Below the pieces are notes generated by a model. That model did not search any database and was not told the origin of the DNA. It worked only from the letters and a program-made list of their open reading frames with translations. Source: Pseudomonas sp. sp1636 (GTDB lineage: Bacteria; Pseudomonadota; Gammaproteobacteria; Pseudomonadales; Pseudomonadaceae). From it: a stretch of 64,000 nt of DNA. Position 1 is the stretch's first letter. Each line of letters begins with the position of its first letter. The stretch spans positions 1 to 64,000 of the forward strand of contig NZ_JARRAB010000020.1 of NCBI RefSeq assembly GCF_030376615.1, written 5' to 3'. A program made the position numbers and the translations under genes. Positions 46,722 through 55,200 of this stretch are shown here, one piece after another.

Positions 46722-47516
46722 TTATGCCGCCGGGCGTTGCTGGCGCTGGTACAGGAACTCCAGCACCGCGGCGCGGTAGGCGTGGTACTGCGGATCGTTG
46801 GCCAGGGCCAGACGCTCGCGCGGGCGCGCCAAGTCGACCTGAAGAATATCGCCGACGCTGGCCGCCGGGCCGTTGCTCATCATGACGATGCGGTCGGAGA
46901 GCAGCACGGCCTCGTCGACATCGTGGGTGATCATGATCACGGTGTTGCCCAGCTCGGCGTGGATCTCCATCAGCGAGTCCTGCAGGTGGGCGCGGGTCAG
47001 GGCGTCCAGGGCGCCGAAAGGTTCGTCCATCAGCAACACCTTGGGTTGCATGGCCAGGGCGCGGGCGATGCCGATGCGCTGTTTCATGCCGCCGGAGATC
47101 TCGCCGGGGCGCTTGTCCTTGGCCTGGGTCATGTGCACCAGCGCCAGGTTGTGCTCGATCCAGTCGCGCATTTCGCCGCGCGATTTCTTGCCCTGGAACA
47201 CCTGGCGCACCGCCAACTCGACGTTCTGGTAGCAGTTCAGCCAGGGCAGCAGGCTGTGGTTCTGGAACACCACGGCGCGTTCGGGGCCGGGCTCGTCGAC
47301 CTCGCGGCCGTCGAGAATCACCCCGCCGCTGGTGGCCTTGTACAGGCCGGCGACTATGTTCAGCACGGTGGATTTGCCGCAGCCGGAGTGGCCGATCAAG
47401 GAAACGAACTCGCCCTTATCGATGCGCAGGTTGACGTTCTGCAGGGCGCGGTACAGGCCCTTGTCGGTGGGGAAGTCGATGCCGACGCCGCTGAGTTCGA
47501 GGTGTGAATGGCTCAT
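46722..47516 (-). CDS. nrtC: Nitrate ABC transporter ATP-binding protein
   Basis: The 264-residue ATPase has Walker A (GHSGCGKST), signature (ISGGMKQRIGIARALAM), Walker B (VLLMDEPFGALD) and the switch His (ITHDVDEAV). It lacks the extra solute-binding half of cyanobacterial NrtC. It energises import of nitrate with NrtA and NrtB. It lies 14 bp after nrtB. The 46506-46721 gap upstream of its stop contains only a small palindrome (CTCAAAC/GTTTGAG at 46569-46588). Confidence 0.93.
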   Translation of the reverse strand: MSHSHLELSGVGIDFPTDKGLYRALQNVNLRIDKGEFVSLIGHSGCGKSTVLNIVAGLYKATSGGVILDGREVDEPGPERAVVFQNHSLLPWLNCYQNVELAVRQVFQGKKSRGEMRDWIEHNLALVHMTQAKDKRPGEISGGMKQRIGIARALAMQPKVLLMDEPFGALDALTRAHLQDSLMEIHAELGNTVIMITHDVDEAVLLSDRIVMMSNGPAASVGDILQVDLARPRERLALANDPQYHAYRAAVLEFLYQRQQRPAA

Positions 47517-47530
47517 GGGAAGTCTCCTGA

Positions 47531-48523
47531 TTAGCGCAGTACGGCATGCTTGTCCCAGCTGAACTGGCGTTGCAGCAGGAGCATGAGGCGGTCGAGAGCG
47601 AAGCCGATCAAACCGATGACGATGACCGCCACCATGATCCGGCCGAGGGAGCTTGCGCTGCCGTTCTGGAACTCGTCCCAGATGAATTTGCCCAGGCCCG
47701 GGTTCTGCGCCAGCATTTCGGCGGCGATCAGCACCATCCAGCCGGTACCGAGCGACATGCGCAGGCCGGTGAAGATCATCGGCACGGCGGCGGGCAGGAC
47801 GATGCGCCGCACATGCGCCAGCGGCGACAGGCTGAGCACCTTGCTGACGTTGTTCAGATCCTGCTCGATGCTGGCCACGCCCACCGTGGTGTTGATCACC
47901 GTCGGCCACAGGCAGCACAGCGCCACGGTGATGGCCGAGGTGAGGAAGGATTTGGCCAACAGCGGGTCGTCGCTGACGTACAGGGCGCTGACCAGCATGG
48001 TCACCAGCGGCAGCCAGGCCAGCGGCGACACCGGCTTGAACACCTGGATCAAGGGGTTGATGGCGGTGTAGATGCCCTTGCTCAGGCCGCAGACGATACC
48101 CAGCGGAATGGCGATCAGCGAGGCGATGGCAAAACCGGCCATCACGGTGTAGAGGCTGGTGAAGATCTGCTGGATAAAGGTCGGCTTGCCGGTATAGGGG
48201 CGCACCTTGATGGCGGCGTCGGGGTTTTTCTCCAGCAAGGCGGCGTTGCGCGCGTCCTGGCGCTCGTAGAAGTTCCGGGCCTTGTCGCGCTCCTTGAGGT
48301 GGGCGCTGACCAGGCCGGAAAACTGTTCGGCAACCTGCACCGGGCCGGGGAACTGGCCGAGGCTGGTCTGGATATTATTGGCCAGCAGTTGCCAGCACAG
48401 CAGGAAGCCGATGATGCCCAGCAGGGGCAGAATCAAGGGCGGTGCCCAGCGCTTGATGAGCGCATTGCTGCGGGCCGTCTGCAGTGTTGCGGTTATCGGG
48501 GTGGCGACGCTCGGATTGCTCAT
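47531..48523 (-). CDS. nrtB: Nitrate ABC transporter permease
   Basis: The 330-residue permease has six or more helices. The EAA-type coupling loop lies near VGVASIEQDLNNVSKVLSLSPLAHVRRIVLPAAVPMIFTGLRMSLGTGWMVLIAAEMLAQNPGLG. This matches the NrtB/SsuC family. A long periplasmic loop (KERDKARNFYERQDARNAALLEK) is typical of NrtB. It lies between nrtA and nrtC in one unit. Confidence 0.93.
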   Translation of the reverse strand: MSNPSVATPITATLQTARSNALIKRWAPPLILPLLGIIGFLLCWQLLANNIQTSLGQFPGPVQVAEQFSGLVSAHLKERDKARNFYERQDARNAALLEKNPDAAIKVRPYTGKPTFIQQIFTSLYTVMAGFAIASLIAIPLGIVCGLSKGIYTAINPLIQVFKPVSPLAWLPLVTMLVSALYVSDDPLLAKSFLTSAITVALCCLWPTVINTTVGVASIEQDLNNVSKVLSLSPLAHVRRIVLPAAVPMIFTGLRMSLGTGWMVLIAAEMLAQNPGLGKFIWDEFQNGSASSLGRIMVAVIVIGLIGFALDRLMLLLQRQFSWDKHAVLR

Positions 48524-48577
48524 CGTCCTGTCCTCTTGATTAGAAGGGAGCCGGCGTACCGGCTCCGGGAGTGCCTA

Positions 48578-49966
48578 TCAGATCTTGCTGTCGCCCTTCA
48601 GGCCGATCTCGAACTGCTCGAGATAGGCATTGGGTTTGCGACCGTCGTAAGGCACGCCGTCGATGGTGTCGGTCAGCGGCGCACGGAAGCCATCGTCATC
48701 CGCCGGGGGAATGTCGCTGGCCGCAAGCTTGCCTTCTGCCACCAGTTCGGCGGCGGCCTCGCGGTAGATCGCCGGCAGATAGACCTGCTTGGCCATCTCC
48801 AGGTACCAGCTGTCCGGCTTGGCTTCGCTGATCTGGCCCCAGCGGCGCATTTGCGTCAGGTACCAGATGGCATCGGAGTAGTAGGGGTAGGTGGCGTGGT
48901 AGCGGAAGAACACGTTGAAATCCGGAACCTCGCGCTTGTCGCCCTTCTCGAACTCGAAGGTGCCGGTCATCGAGTTGGCGATCACCTGGGCATCGGCGCC
49001 GACGTACTCGGGCCGGGAGAGAATCGCCACGGCTTCCTTGCGGTTGGCGTTGTTGTCGGCGTCCAGCCACTGGCCGGCGCGAATCAGCGCCTTGACCACG
49101 CGTTTGTGGGTTTCCGGGTTGGCTTCGGCCCAACTCTTGGACACGCCGAAGACCTTCTCCGACATGTTCTTGCGGATGGCGTAATCGGCGATTACCGGCA
49201 CGCCGATGCCCTTGAACACGGCGGCCTGGTTCCAGGGTTCGCCCACGCTGTAGCCGTGGATGGTGCCGGCTTCCAGGGTGGCCGGCATCTGCGGTGGCGG
49301 GGTTACCGAGAGCAGGACCTGGGCGTCGATCTGACCGCCGGTGTCGCCCTTGTGCGGGGCGTAGTAGCCCGGGTGGATGCCGCCCGCGGCGAGCCAGTAA
49401 CGCAGCTCGTAGTTATGGGTGGAGACCGGGAACACCATGCCCAGGTTGAAGGACTTGCCCGCGGCGTTGAGCTTGTCGATCGCCGGTTTCAGGCTATCGG
49501 CCTTGATCGGATGCAGCGGCTTGCCACCTTCCATGGGCACCTGTTTTTTCATCTCCTCCCAGACCGCATTGGAGACGGTGATGGCGTTGCCGTTGAGATC
49601 CATGGTGAAGGCGGTGACCACCTCGGCCTTGGTGCCGAAGCCTATGGTGGCGCCGATCGGCTGGCCGGAAAGCATGTGCGCGCCGTCCAGTTCGCCGTCG
49701 ATCACCCGATCCAGCAGCACCTTCCAGTTGGCCTGGGCTTCCAGGGTGACGTAGAGGCCTTCATCCTCGAAGAAGCCCTTCTCATAGGCGATGGCCAGCG
49801 GCGCCATATCGGTCAGCTTGATAAAGCCGAATTTCAGCTCGTCCTTCTCCGCCTCGGCGGCGAGGGCGATTGGCAGGCTCAGCGGTGACAGCAGCATGAC
49901 CGCGGCACAGCCGAGGCCAGTCAGGGTTTTCTTCAGTAGTGCACGGCGGGTGGTGGAGTTACGCAT
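48578..49966 (-). CDS. nrtA: Nitrate ABC transporter substrate-binding protein
   Basis: The 462-residue periplasmic protein has a twin-arginine signal (TTRRALLKKTLTGLGCAAVMLL, ending near ALAAEAEKDE). The binding fold has KFGFIKLTDMAPLAIAYEKGFFEDEGL, HMLSGQPIGATIGFG and SVGEPWNQAAVFKG. NasS, also in this window, is a shorter cytoplasmic relative. It is the first gene of nrtABC, behind a leader with sigma-54, ANTAR and terminator elements. Confidence 0.95.
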   Translation of the reverse strand: MRNSTTRRALLKKTLTGLGCAAVMLLSPLSLPIALAAEAEKDELKFGFIKLTDMAPLAIAYEKGFFEDEGLYVTLEAQANWKVLLDRVIDGELDGAHMLSGQPIGATIGFGTKAEVVTAFTMDLNGNAITVSNAVWEEMKKQVPMEGGKPLHPIKADSLKPAIDKLNAAGKSFNLGMVFPVSTHNYELRYWLAAGGIHPGYYAPHKGDTGGQIDAQVLLSVTPPPQMPATLEAGTIHGYSVGEPWNQAAVFKGIGVPVIADYAIRKNMSEKVFGVSKSWAEANPETHKRVVKALIRAGQWLDADNNANRKEAVAILSRPEYVGADAQVIANSMTGTFEFEKGDKREVPDFNVFFRYHATYPYYSDAIWYLTQMRRWGQISEAKPDSWYLEMAKQVYLPAIYREAAAELVAEGKLAASDIPPADDDGFRAPLTDTIDGVPYDGRKPNAYLEQFEIGLKGDSKI

Positions 49967-49991
49967 AGTGGTTCCTCAAGTCCCAGAAACG

Positions 49992-50047
49992 AAAAAAGAC
50001 GTCGCGGACAGCCCTGCCAACAGTTGGCCGAGTGTCGTTGGCGTCTT
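49992..50047 (-). terminator. Leader terminator of nrtA
   Basis: On the minus strand AAAGACGCC...TGTC pairs across a structured loop with GACA...GCGACGTCTTT, followed by TTTTTTC. It lies 26 bp before nrtA and after the ANTAR hairpin. Confidence 0.75.
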
Positions 50048-50061
50048 TGTCAATTCGTCCC

Positions 50062-50103
50062 GATCACCGCCGTTGGCGACCCGAAGACGTGTGTAAGTGT
50101 CTT
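50062..50103 (-). ncRNA. ANTAR-type hairpins in the nrtA leader
   Basis: On the minus strand the proximal hairpin is GGTCGCC[AACGGC]GGTGATC (50081-50062), a six-base loop with A1 and G4. An upstream stem AAGAC/GTCTT (50103-50084) with a ten-base loop is a weaker first hairpin. The terminator follows at once. Confidence 0.75.
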
Positions 50104-50115
50104 GAGGAGGTATAC

Positions 50116-50130
50116 GCAAAGGGCTTGCCA
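50116..50130 (-). promoter_or_regulatory. Sigma-54 promoter of nrtABC
   Basis: On the minus strand TGGCAAGCCCTTTGC matches GG at -24 and TTGC at -12 with correct spacing. It lies 150 bp before nrtA, directly upstream of the ANTAR leader. The 50131-50399 gap beyond it contains no recognisable feature. Confidence 0.75.
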
Positions 50131-50399
50131 GCTTTGCGCAGGGTTCAGCACTGCGGCTGTTTCGGATGCGCTGCTGGCTTTTCAATCAGCCTGGAGCAAG
50201 AGCGATTATTGTTTAAAAACATACAGTTGCAGGCTGGATATTAGCGGTTTTATTTTTCTTGGCCCGTTCCCCGGCCAGGCTAGCGGCGGCTTGCAGTCCT
50301 GAATGTTGAGGTTTTTTGAGCCATTGGCGTGCATGCTCAGGCCGTCTTGAGCGCTTTTGGTTCGGTTTCCCCATGCGTGCGTACGGCGGATTCAGTCCG

Positions 50400-50735
50400 T
50401 CAGACAGTGTGGCCGCGGCGTCGAGCGACAGGTTGTGCCTGGGCCTCCTCGACAAACTCCTTGAGCCACTTCAGCACATCGACCGCGTCCCAGCGCGCGG
50501 GGTCGAACATGGCGTAGGCCAGGCCTTGATAGCCCACCACGTCCAGTTGCTTGTGATAGCCGGCGCGTTGTAACAGGGCTTCGATTTCGGCGAAGCAGGT
50601 ATTGAAGTGCACGCGGGTGAACGGGGTTCGGCCCTCGGTGACAATACCCTCCAGGTGCAGTTCGGCGACCGTTGCGCGAACGTTATCCAGTGGCATTCGG
50701 TTCACGCTATGTTTCAGTTGCAAGACGTTCAGCAT
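50400..50735 (-). CDS. Conserved hypothetical protein
   Basis: The 111-residue soluble protein starts MLNVLQLKHSVNRMPLDNVR and contains VHFNTCFAEIEALLQRAGYHKQLDVVGYQGLAYAMFDPARWDAVDVLKWLKEFVEEAQ. GGGAG precedes ATG 50735. It has no signal peptide or membrane helix. I do not recognise the family. It lies between nrtA and a lipoprotein gene. Confidence 0.75.
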   Translation of the reverse strand: MLNVLQLKHSVNRMPLDNVRATVAELHLEGIVTEGRTPFTRVHFNTCFAEIEALLQRAGYHKQLDVVGYQGLAYAMFDPARWDAVDVLKWLKEFVEEAQAQPVARRRGHTV

Positions 50736-50946
50736 CGCTGTGCTCCCGATTGACGCTGTGGTTTGGTCAGGTGTTGTTGCCCGGCAGACCTGACGAGATA
50801 GCTGAGGTAAGGGTAGTCGAAAAGCGCTGTACAAATAAACAGTATTCGGCAATAGTAAAGCCAGACCCATCCAGCGATTCACTCGATCACCCTCGCCAAC
50901 CGCTTGCACAGCCGCTGGCCGTGGGGCTGCAGAGGAGCAACCAGTA

Positions 50947-51339
50947 ATGCAACAGATGCTGATGACAATTGTGCTGTTGGGGTTGCTGGCAGGCTGCGCT
51001 CAGCCTCAGGTCGAGCAACCCAAGGCCAATGGCACTTATTTGGTGATTGAGAACAGTCAGGCTTGGGCGGTGTTGGTGTCGGACGGCAAGCGGGTGGAGG
51101 AGCGCGGCACTGTGGTGGATGTGATCAAGCTGCCTAGCCAGCATGCGGCCGTCGCCGCCAGCTACGTGATCGAAACGGCCAATTGCGGCCGGGTGCAGTG
51201 GCTGACCGAGCGTGCGGATGACGCGGACGGTGTCACCACCCTGATGTCACTGCATAACAACCAGCGGCTCGGCGAGGCTGGCTGTGTGATTGGCAATGGG
51301 CTGACCCGGGTGTGGACGGTACTGGATTACTCGGGGTAG
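50947..51339 (+). CDS. Small predicted lipoprotein
   Basis: The 130-residue protein has a lipoprotein signal ending in the lipobox LLAGC (Cys18), then a beta-rich domain (GTYLVIENSQAWAVLVSDG, SYVIETANCGRVQWLTE). AGAGGAG lies before ATG. It has three further Cys residues. Function unknown; it stands alone between opposite-strand genes. Confidence 0.8.
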   Translation: MQQMLMTIVLLGLLAGCAQPQVEQPKANGTYLVIENSQAWAVLVSDGKRVEERGTVVDVIKLPSQHAAVAASYVIETANCGRVQWLTERADDADGVTTLMSLHNNQRLGEAGCVIGNGLTRVWTVLDYSG

Positions 51340-51362
51340 TGCAGGCGGTGAATGCCGGGTTC

Positions 51363-51393
51363 CATGCCCGCAACCAAGTGTTTCGCGGGCATG
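51363..51393. terminator. Hairpin between lipoprotein gene and alaC
   Basis: CATGCCCGC (51363-51371) and GCGGGCATG (51385-51393) form a nine-pair stem in the 72-bp gap between converging genes. It lacks a strong T-run on either side, so it is a weak bidirectional terminator candidate. Confidence 0.45.
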
Positions 51394-51411
51394 TTCCCAA
51401 GCTGACAGGGC

Positions 51412-52653
51412 TTAGCTGGCCGGAGCCTTGCGAGGCTTGCCTGGCACTGGGGCTTGAAGCAAGCCATCGGCCCGGAACATCGCCTTGATGCCGCGCACGG
51501 CCTGGCGAATGCGATCCTGGTTTTCGATCAGGGCAAAGCGCACATGGTCATCGCCATAGTCGCCGAAGCCAATGCCGGGCGAGACGCAGACCTTGGCTTC
51601 CAGTAGCAGCTTCTTGGCGAATTCCAATGAGCCCAGGTGGGCGTAGGGCTCGGGAATCTTGGCCCAGACATACATCGAGGCTTTCGGGTTCTGCGCCATC
51701 CAGCCGATCTCATGCAACCCTTTGACCAGCACATTGCGGCGCTGGCGATATTGCTCGGCGATATCCAGCACGCACTGCTGATCGCCTTCCAGTGCGGCGA
51801 TGGCGGCGACTTGTAGTGGGGTGAAGGTGCCGTAGTCGTGGTAGCTCTTGATCCGCGCCAGGGCATTGACCAGCTCCTTGTTGCCGACCATGAAACCGAT
51901 ACGCCAACCGGCCATGTTGTAGCTCTTGGACAGGGTGAAGAACTCCACGGCAATATCCTTGGCCCCCGGCACCTGCATGATCGACGGCGCCTTCCAGCCG
52001 TCATAGACGATGTCGGCGTAAGCCAGGTCGTGAACCACCAGCACGTCGTACTGCTTGGCCAGAGCCACCACCCGTTCGAAGAAGTCCAGCTCCACGCACT
52101 GGGCCGTGGGGTTGGAGGGGAAACCGAGGATCATCATCTTCGGCTTGGGGATCGACTCGCGGATCGCCCGTTCCAGTTCGGCGAAAAAATCCACCCCGGG
52201 CACCAGCGGCACCGAACGCACCTGGGCGCCGGCTATCACCGCGCCATAGATGTGAATCGGATAGCTGGGGTTGGGCACCAACACAGTGTCGCCGTGATCC
52301 AGGGTGGCCAGCATCAGGTGCGCGAGGCCCTCTTTGGAACCGATGGTGACTATGGCTTCGCTTTCCGGGTCGATTTCGACTGCGTAGCGATCCTGGTACC
52401 AGCGCGCGATGGCGCGGCGCAGACGCGGGATGCCGCGGGAGGTGGAGTAGCCGTGGGTGTCGTCGCGCTGGGCGACCTGCACCATTTTTTCGACTATATG
52501 CGCTGGCGTGGCGCCATCCGGATTGCCCATGCTGAAATCGATGATGTCCTCGCCACGGCGGCGCGCGGCCATCTTCAGTTCGGCGGTGATATTGAACACG
52601 TAGGGGGGGAGTCGATCGATGCGCGCAAAGCGGCGCGAAGCTTGGTCAGCCAT
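51412..52653 (-). CDS. alaC: Alanine-type aminotransferase AlaC
   Basis: The 413-residue fold-type I aminotransferase has NPTAQCVELDFFERVVALAK, HDLAYADIVYDGWKAPS, the PLP lysine in FFTLSKSYNMAGWRIGF and the C-terminal DDHVRFALIEN arginine. It matches the AlaC/YfdZ family that makes alanine from pyruvate and glutamate. It lies downstream of nasT on the same strand after a 182-bp gap. Confidence 0.92.
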   Translation of the reverse strand: MADQASRRFARIDRLPPYVFNITAELKMAARRRGEDIIDFSMGNPDGATPAHIVEKMVQVAQRDDTHGYSTSRGIPRLRRAIARWYQDRYAVEIDPESEAIVTIGSKEGLAHLMLATLDHGDTVLVPNPSYPIHIYGAVIAGAQVRSVPLVPGVDFFAELERAIRESIPKPKMMILGFPSNPTAQCVELDFFERVVALAKQYDVLVVHDLAYADIVYDGWKAPSIMQVPGAKDIAVEFFTLSKSYNMAGWRIGFMVGNKELVNALARIKSYHDYGTFTPLQVAAIAALEGDQQCVLDIAEQYRQRRNVLVKGLHEIGWMAQNPKASMYVWAKIPEPYAHLGSLEFAKKLLLEAKVCVSPGIGFGDYGDDHVRFALIENQDRIRQAVRGIKAMFRADGLLQAPVPGKPRKAPAS

Positions 52654-52835
52654 GCTTTCCTCGGAAACGTAAGCGCCCGGAACCGTCCGAGCGACGTTGG
52701 CCAGTGCGCTGGCCAGGCGACGAAGATAAGCGGGAAAGGGGGCGTCTGTCGAGAGGGGAGGCTGGGCAAACGTAACTTGTCCAGCCTTAGTGCTTTTATT
52801 GGCAGCTTATGGCTTATGGCTTGTCGCTGGCCGTT

Positions 52836-53414
52836 TCAGCCGCCCAGCATGTCGTGCATGGCGATAATCTGTTCGGCGACCTGCAACAGCTTCTGCTGCC
52901 GGCTCATGGCCTGGCGGCGCATCAGGGTGTAGGCCTCTTCTTCGTTGCAGTTTTTCATTTTCATCAGCAGGCCTTTGGCCAATTCGATGCGTTTGCGCTC
53001 GGCCAACTGGGCGTCGCGGGCTTGCAGCTGGGCGCGCAAGGCCTGATCGCTCTCGAAACGAACCATGGCCACATCGAGTATCGGTTGCAGGCGTTGGGCG
53101 TGGATGCCTTCGACGATATAGGCACTGACCCCGGACTGAATGGCCTGGCGCATCACGCTTGGGTCGTGTTCGTCGGTGAACATGACGATGGGGCGCGGTT
53201 GGTTGCGGCTGACCAGCACCACTTGCTCCATCACGTCGCGGCTGGGGGATTCGGTGTCGATCAGGATCACGTCGGGGCGTACGGCCTCGACGCGTTCGGG
53301 TAGGTCGATGGTCAGCCCGGATTCGTCTATCACCTCGAAACCGGCTTCGATCAGCGCGGCTTTCAGGCGGCCGACCTTCTTCGGGGTGTCGTTGATTAAC
53401 AGGATGCGCAGCAT
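52836..53414 (-). CDS. nasT: ANTAR-domain antiterminator NasT
   Basis: The 192-residue protein has an N-terminal pseudo-receiver (ILLINDTPKKVGRLKAALIEAG, VILIDTESPSRD, IVMFTDEHDP) and a C-terminal three-helix ANTAR domain (KRIELAKGLLMKMKNCNEEEAYTLMRRQAMSRQQKLLQVAEQII). It binds hexaloop hairpins in nascent leaders and stops termination. NasS sequesters it without nitrate. ATG 53414 is the receiver start; nasS ends 19 bp upstream. Confidence 0.95.
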   Translation of the reverse strand: MLRILLINDTPKKVGRLKAALIEAGFEVIDESGLTIDLPERVEAVRPDVILIDTESPSRDVMEQVVLVSRNQPRPIVMFTDEHDPSVMRQAIQSGVSAYIVEGIHAQRLQPILDVAMVRFESDQALRAQLQARDAQLAERKRIELAKGLLMKMKNCNEEEAYTLMRRQAMSRQQKLLQVAEQIIAMHDMLGG

Positions 53415-53433
53415 GGGGTGGTTCTCCGGGCAA

Positions 53434-54645
53434 TTACAGGGCGACAGCGGCGCTGTCGGCCAAGGCGTGGAGGGTGAAGCTGCGGGCATAGCCTGCCGGA
53501 TCTGAGCCATCCCAGGTCTTGCCGTCGAGCAGCGTGGCGCTGCGTTGTTCGGTCGGTACCCTGATACTCAAAGCCTCCGCCGCTTGGCGGTAGAGGTCAA
53601 GCTGCTGCACCTGGCGGGCAATCCCGAGGTAATCGGGGTCGTCGCGCAGCAGGCCCCAGCGGCGGAACTGGGTCATGAACCACATGCCGTCGGAGAGGTA
53701 GGGCATGTTGACCGCGCCGTCAGCGTGAAAGCGCAGCGGGTGCATATCCAGCCAGGCATGGCCAAGGCCGTCCTGGTACTGGCCGAGGAAGCGTGGCTGA
53801 ATGGCGCTCAATGGCGCGTCCAGATAATCGCTGGCGCTGAGCAGTTGCGCGGTGCTGCGCTTGTTTTCTTCGTTTTCGTCGATGAAGCGGCTGGCCTCCA
53901 GCACGGCCATCACCAGGGCGCGCGCGGTATTGGGATAGTGCTCGACAAAGGCGCGGGTACAGCCAAGCACCTTCTCCGGATGATCCGGCCAGATCGACTG
54001 GCTAGTGGCGAGGGTGACGCAGAGGTTTTCATCGACCGCTTGGGCACACCAAGGTTCGCCCGCGCAGAAACCGTCGATGCGTCTGGCCTTGAGGTGAGCG
54101 ATCATTTGCGGCGGAGGCACCACCACGCTGTCGACATCGTTGAGTGGATGAATGCCCTGGCTGGCCAGCCAGTAATACAGCCACATGGCGTGGGTGCCGG
54201 TGGGCAGGGTCTGGGCGAAGGTCAGTCTTGCGCCTTTTTGGTGCGTGCGCAGATTTAGTGCGTCGCTTGTGGTCACGCCAGCGAATTGCAGGGCGTGCGA
54301 CAGGTTGATGCTCTGGCCGTTCTGGTTCAGGCCCATCAATACCGCCATGTCGGTGGCCGGCGCACCGCCAAGGCCGAGCTGTACGCCATAGATCAGGCCA
54401 TAGAGGCTGTGCGCCGCATCGAGCTCGCCACTGAGCAGTTTGTCGCGCAGGCTGGCCCAGGACGCTTGGCGCTGCAGGTTGATGGTTAAGCCATATTTCT
54501 CGGCGAAGCCCTGAGTGGCGGCGACAATCACCGATGCGGCATCGCTCAGGGCCATAAAGCCCAGGTTAAGCACGCGCTTTTCCGGTGTATCGCTGCCGGC
54601 TGCCCACGCCTGTGTATCGATACGGCTGATTTTATGCTCGCTCAT
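53434..54645 (-). CDS. nasS: Nitrate sensor NasS
   Basis: The 403-residue protein of the NrtA/CmpA substrate-binding family has no signal peptide, consistent with a cytoplasmic sensor. Motifs RVLNLGFMALSDAASVIVAATQGFAEKYGL, AHSLYGLIYGVQLGLGGAPATDMAVLMG and IDGFCAGEPWCAQAV define the fold. In known systems it binds nitrate or nitrite and releases NasT. It is the first gene of the nasS-nasT unit, after a leader of its own. Confidence 0.95.
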   Translation of the reverse strand: MSEHKISRIDTQAWAAGSDTPEKRVLNLGFMALSDAASVIVAATQGFAEKYGLTINLQRQASWASLRDKLLSGELDAAHSLYGLIYGVQLGLGGAPATDMAVLMGLNQNGQSINLSHALQFAGVTTSDALNLRTHQKGARLTFAQTLPTGTHAMWLYYWLASQGIHPLNDVDSVVVPPPQMIAHLKARRIDGFCAGEPWCAQAVDENLCVTLATSQSIWPDHPEKVLGCTRAFVEHYPNTARALVMAVLEASRFIDENEENKRSTAQLLSASDYLDAPLSAIQPRFLGQYQDGLGHAWLDMHPLRFHADGAVNMPYLSDGMWFMTQFRRWGLLRDDPDYLGIARQVQQLDLYRQAAEALSIRVPTEQRSATLLDGKTWDGSDPAGYARSFTLHALADSAAVAL

Positions 54646-54663
54646 GGCGCTTTTCCCAGATCA

Positions 54664-54714
54664 ACACAAAAATGTGCCGCTCCAATGGCTGAGTGACCCG
54701 GCAATTGGAGCGGC
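54664..54714 (-). terminator. Leader terminator of nasS-nasT
   Basis: GCCGCTCCAAT (54676-54686) and ATTGGAGCGGC (54704-54714) are perfect 11-bp complements with a 17-base loop. On the minus strand they are followed by ACATTTTTG. It lies about 30 bp before nasS. Confidence 0.65.
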
Positions 54715-54734
54715 AGCATTGTCTATCAAGCCGA

Positions 54735-54748
54735 TTCCGCCGTTGGAA
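54735..54748 (-). ncRNA. ANTAR-type hexaloop in the nasS-nasT leader
   Basis: On the minus strand TTCC[AACGGC]GGAA forms a short stem with the same six-base loop as the nrtA leader (A1, G4). It lies between a sigma-54 promoter and the leader terminator. The stem is only four pairs, so this is the weakest of the four. Confidence 0.5.
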
Positions 54749-54769
54749 GGGCTCTGTTGTCTGGAGTTA

Positions 54770-54785
54770 AGCAAGTGACATGCCA
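54770..54785 (-). promoter_or_regulatory. Sigma-54 promoter of nasS-nasT
   Basis: On the minus strand TGGCATGTCACTTGCT matches GG at -24 and TTGC at -12 with correct spacing. It lies 125 bp before nasS. Confidence 0.65.
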
Positions 54786-54857
54786 GCCCGTGTTATGGGT
54801 TGGCGGGATCATGCTTGGCGCCCGGCAAGGGCCGCGCGGGTGTGGCCAGGCGCTGGC

Positions 54858-55067
54858 TCAGCGTTCAAGCATCTGCCTGATGTCGCTTTGCGGAATCTGT
54901 TGCTTGCGGCCCTCGCTGTCGGTGAATTCGATCATGCCGGTGTCTTTATCCAGGCGCGGCTTGTCATCGCTCGTCAGCATCTGGCCATCGGTGGTGGTGA
55001 TGATGTATTCGCTGCTGCAGCCCGCCAAGGTAAGAACGCACAGTGCCGCGATAAGCCAACTGTTCAT
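54858..55067 (-). CDS. YgdI/YgdR family small lipoprotein
   Basis: The 69-residue protein has a lipoprotein signal with lipobox LAGC and then SSEYIITTTDGQMLTSDDKPRLDKDTGMIEFTDSEGR, the SH3-like fold of the YgdI/YgdR family. GGAG lies before ATG 55067. It ends about 70 bp upstream of the nasS-nasT promoter on the same strand. Function in the family is poorly known. Confidence 0.85.
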   Translation of the reverse strand: MNSWLIAALCVLTLAGCSSEYIITTTDGQMLTSDDKPRLDKDTGMIEFTDSEGRKQQIPQSDIRQMLER

Positions 55068-55152
55068 GATTTCTCCTGAAACCGGAAATGAAGCCGCGAT
55101 AGCCCTCTTGGAAAAGGTAGCTGCTGGGCATTCGCCTGCAAGAACTGCAGGC

Positions 55153-55185
55153 AAGAAAAAGCCCCGCACGAGGGCGGGGCTTTCT
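55153..55185. terminator. Intrinsic terminator after acnB
   Basis: GCCCCGC and GCGGGGC flank a short loop with AAAAA on the left and TTTCTTG on the right. On the minus strand the stem is followed by TTTTTC. It lies 15-48 bp past the acnB stop. Confidence 0.85.
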
Positions 55186-55200
55186 TGTCGCGTTGTCGCG

